Origin: Pseudomonadota bacterium
Lineage (GTDB): Bacteria > Pseudomonadota > Alphaproteobacteria > Rhizobiales > Rhizobiaceae
Reading direction: 5' to 3'
Length of the DNA stretch: 7,172 bases
NCBI GenBank assembly: GCA_023387715.1
Contig: JAEWHQ010000160.1
Location: forward strand, 1 to 7,172
The translations under genes were made by a program, and so were the position numbers. This document shows positions 5,175 to 7,172 of this stretch, one piece after another; positions within the stretch are counted from its first letter, which is position 1; every line of letters begins with the position of its first letter. The notes under the pieces are model-generated. The model was not told the origin of the DNA, made no database searches, and saw nothing but the letters and a program-made list of their open reading frames with translations.

Positions 5175-6257
5175 GTGTCGTCAACAGCGCAATTATATCA
5201 GGCTCAATCAGCATCAGCATCGCAGAACCGGCCCCTCCATTGGCCACGACTGTCGATCGCGCCGATGCTCGACTGGACTGACAGACATTGTCGTTTTTTT
5301 CATCGCATCCTGACTAAAAACACATTGCTTTATACTGAAATGGTGGTGGCTGATGCTGCCATTCACGGGCGTCGTGAGTTTTTGCTGGGCTTTGATGACA
5401 CACAGCATCCGGTTGCTTTGCAGCTTGGTGGTTCTGATCCGAAAAAGCTGGCGGAAGCTGCCAAAATCGGTGCGGATTTTGGCTATGACGAGATTAATCT
5501 CAATGTGGGTTGCCCGTCTGATCGTGTACAGTCCGGCACATTTGGCGCTTGCCTGATGCAAACACCTGATGTTGTCGCAGCTTGCGTCGCGGCGATGAAA
5601 CAGGTGGTTTCTATTCCTGTGACGGTCAAATGCCGCATTGGTGTGGATGAGCAGGATACGGAAACAGCGCTTGGCGAGCTGGCGCGGCTGACAATCGGTG
5701 AGGGCGTGGATGCTTTGTGGGTGCATGCCCGCAAAGCCTGGTTGCAAGGCCTGTCACCAAAAGAAAACCGTGATATTCCGCCTTTGGATTATGATCGCGT
5801 CTATCGCTTGAAACAGCAATATGGTGCGCAGTTTATCGGCATTAATGGCGGCATCAATAATTTGCAGGAAGGCTTGGAGCATCTGCAATCAGTTGACGGG
5901 GTGATGATCGGCCGTGCGGCCTATCACAATCCTTTATTGCTGAGAGAAGCTGATGCACTGCTTTATGGCGATGCGCATGAGCCGGTCAGCGATGCAGAAC
6001 TCATTGATGCAATGTGTGATTATTGCGACCGGCATATTGCGTCAGGCGGTAAGCTCAATCAGGTCACACGTCATATGGTCGGGCTTTTTGCTGGACAGCC
6101 GAGTGCGCGCCGTTTCCGGCAGATATTATCTGTTGAAGCGCCAAAGGCGGGTGCAACCAGCGATGTGCTGCGCGCCGCCTATCAGGTGATTGTCGAAGCG
6201 CGTGAAGAGGCCGAGACGTATGAGCGCGAGCTTGGCGCTCTTAATCCAGCAGAATAA
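5175..6257 (+). CDS. dusA: tRNA-dihydrouridine(20/20a) synthase DusA
   Basis: DusA reduces uridine to dihydrouridine in the D-loop of tRNAs (positions 20 and 20a in E. coli), using FMN and NADPH. The 360-residue product shows APMLDWTDRHCRFFHR (29-44) and YTEMV, followed by QLGGSDP. It then has the catalytic loop NLNVGCPS with Cys113, VKCRIG (151-156), HARKAWLQGLSPKENR (184-199), INGGI (223-227) and the FMN phosphate loop GVMIGRAAYHNP (242-253). The HARKAWLQGLSPKENR stretch and length point to DusA rather than DusB or DusC. I chose the GTG at 5175, because GGAGAA lies 6 bases upstream and the promoter begins transcripts near 5150. An upstream ATG at 5148 has no ribosome site. The 3' end overlaps the oppositely oriented protease gene by 17 bases. 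Confidence 0.94.
   Translation: MSSTAQLYQAQSASASQNRPLHWPRLSIAPMLDWTDRHCRFFHRILTKNTLLYTEMVVADAAIHGRREFLLGFDDTQHPVALQLGGSDPKKLAEAAKIGADFGYDEINLNVGCPSDRVQSGTFGACLMQTPDVVAACVAAMKQVVSIPVTVKCRIGVDEQDTETALGELARLTIGEGVDALWVHARKAWLQGLSPKENRDIPPLDYDRVYRLKQQYGAQFIGINGGINNLQEGLEHLQSVDGVMIGRAAYHNPLLLREADALLYGDAHEPVSDAELIDAMCDYCDRHIASGGKLNQVTRHMVGLFAGQPSARRFRQILSVEAPKAGATSDVLRAAYQVIVEAREEAETYERELGALNPAE
6222..6240. repeat. Inverted repeat at the convergent dusA/protease gene ends
   Basis: GAGCGC (6222-6227) and GCGCTC (6235-6240) form a perfect 6-base inverted repeat with a 7-base loop. It is inside the end of dusA and directly beyond the stop codon of the protease gene on the minus strand. It could be a GC-rich stem ending the protease message, but no T-run follows on either strand. 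Confidence 0.3.
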
Positions 6258-6945
6258 GCCTGTCACCGCGTACATTGAAACCGTGCAAGGTTTCTAAAAA
6301 ACTCATGCCAAGCAAGCTGCCGCGCATCATGTCGGGCTGGGTGACAAGGGCATGCACATTCTCGCGTCTGATATCGCCGATTTGTAATGTATCAAGGCGC
6401 GCATGTGCGGCCTTTGATGTGCCATTGGCGGTCATAATGGGTGCGGTGAAATTGAGGTTGTTGGTATTAATGCCGATTTTTTGTGCGTCTTCATATGATA
6501 AAACGATTGAGGATGCGCCTGTATCTATCAGAAAATGAACGTATTTTCCATTTACCTTGCCGTTAACTTCAAAATGCCCGCCTGAGGATTTTGTTAAAGT
6601 TACGGTCAAAGTGCCATCATCGGACAGGCTGGAAATAGCGCTTGCCGGAATAAGCCCTGCCGTTACGCGACTGCCGATATCCTGCAATTCATAGCGATAT
6701 TGATAACCGGCAACCAGTGCCAGAATGATTACCGCCCAGATCATCAATTGCCGTACGGAATCGACAAGACTGATGCCGGAACCAAGCAAACCGGCAGCCA
6801 GTACAATGCCCCAAATGCCCATATAGGCAGCACGGGCAAAAGCATCATTATCATAGCCTGCGGTCATGCCGCTTTCATGATTGGAAACAAGCAGCAATGT
6901 GACCACTGCAATGGCTGCGATAATAATCCAGAGTAAACGACCCAT
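6241..6945 (-). CDS. Membrane-anchored retropepsin-like aspartic protease
   Basis: This 234-residue protein has hydrophobic segments at about 4-21, 42-58 and 68-82, and then a soluble C-terminal domain of about 130 residues. The domain carries the aspartic protease motif FLIDTGAS (138-145, catalytic Asp141) and the later LLGMSFLETL stretch (211-220) typical of this bacterial family (TIGR02281-type, clan AA). One DTG per chain implies a homodimer, as in retroviral proteases. The domain is probably periplasmic; topology is inferred from the segments. Substrates are unknown to me. The ATG overlaps the stop codon of the DUF1289 gene by one base (TAATG), which indicates translational coupling. The 3' end overlaps the end of dusA, leaving no space for a separate terminator. 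Confidence 0.87.
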   Translation of the reverse strand: MGRLLWIIIAAIAVVTLLLVSNHESGMTAGYDNDAFARAAYMGIWGIVLAAGLLGSGISLVDSVRQLMIWAVIILALVAGYQYRYELQDIGSRVTAGLIPASAISSLSDDGTLTVTLTKSSGGHFEVNGKVNGKYVHFLIDTGASSIVLSYEDAQKIGINTNNLNFTAPIMTANGTSKAAHARLDTLQIGDIRRENVHALVTQPDMMRGSLLGMSFLETLHGFNVRGDRLILLD

Positions 6946-7172
6946 TAGATATCTTTTGCCTGTAACTGTCTGTGGCGTGCCGGTAAGAGCGCCAGTACTT
7001 CTTCTTTATGGGCTGCACTCATTGTTGACCAGCGTGCAATTTCGTCCAATGTGCGGGCGCATCCCAGACACAGGCCTGTGTGAATATCCATATTGCAAAC
7101 CAACACGCATGGTGATGGGGGCGACGGGGGTGATGAAATGGTTTGCTCCTGATTTGTGTGCGTTGTTTCCAT
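6945..7172 (-). CDS. DUF1289 small four-cysteine protein
   Basis: This is a 75-residue protein of the DUF1289 family (PF06945). It has the pattern SPCVLVCNMDIHTGLCLGCARTLDEIARW, with cysteines at 22, 26, 35 and 38 spaced as C-x3-C-x8-C-x2-C. These probably bind a metal or iron-sulfur cluster; this is inference from the spacing. A low-complexity SSPPSPPSP stretch precedes the domain, and LLPARHRQL ends it as usual for the family. The function is unknown. The first ATG is exactly at the window edge, so a longer start further upstream is possible and the ribosome site is not visible. It is coupled to the downstream protease gene through TAATG. Confidence 0.85.
   Translation of the reverse strand: METTHTNQEQTISSPPSPPSPCVLVCNMDIHTGLCLGCARTLDEIARWSTMSAAHKEEVLALLPARHRQLQAKDI

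Noticed and set aside
5214..5747. Minus-strand ORF of 177 residues opposite dusA
   Set aside because: The opposite strand encodes a full-length DusA with all its motifs; this ORF has no family resemblance.
6277..6294. GAAACC/GGTTTC hairpin just after dusA as a dusA terminator
   Set aside because: It is followed by an A-run rather than T on the plus strand, and it lies within the protease coding sequence.

Overview
The window is a chromosomal stretch of an alphaproteobacterium, most likely of the order Hyphomicrobiales (Rhizobiales). The strongest evidence is acpXL, the special acyl carrier protein for very-long-chain fatty acids on lipid A, together with two ketoacyl synthase paralogues in the rhizobial order. 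The DUF1289 protein, the membrane-anchored retropepsin-like protease and the DUF1045 phosphonate-operon protein fit the same group. By eye the base composition is near or slightly below half GC, lower than typical Rhizobium or Brucella. A Bartonella-like or other reduced-GC lineage is therefore plausible, but the sequence does not fix the species.

Layout from left to right. Positions 1-1716 (minus strand) hold the start of the lipid A very-long-chain fatty acid operon. It is transcribed leftwards as acpXL, then a degenerate ketoacyl synthase (fabF2XL-like), then a second ketoacyl synthase (fabF1XL-like) cut by the window edge. The dehydratase gene fabZXL, which I recall between acpXL and fabF2XL in Rhizobium, is absent here. 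Positions 1717-2117 are about 400 bases of non-coding DNA rich in inverted repeats, with a plausible acpXL promoter. Positions 2118-3035 (minus) encode a 2-keto-3-deoxygluconate kinase (kdgK).

A divergent intergenic region (3036-3170) separates kdgK from a plus-strand pair at 3171-5067. The pair is a DUF1045 protein with two H-x-T motifs, followed by phnM. These belong to the carbon-phosphorus lyase pathway, but none of the core lyase genes is present in the window. A strong rho-independent terminator ends this unit at 5093-5132. It is followed at once by an extended -10 promoter and dusA (tRNA dihydrouridine synthase), which starts at a GTG codon.

At the right end a DUF1289 protein and a membrane-anchored retropepsin-like protease are coupled on the minus strand through a TAATG junction. 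The protease gene overlaps the 3' end of dusA tail to tail by 17 bases.

The most interesting signals are these: the second ketoacyl synthase has lost its catalytic Cys and one catalytic His, and resembles a chain-length-factor partner; the DUF1045 protein looks like a 2H phosphoesterase that could do a PhnP-like step; phnM is isolated from the C-P lyase core; and the region upstream of acpXL is dense in dyads. I saw no tRNA, rRNA, insertion sequence, CRISPR array or prophage.
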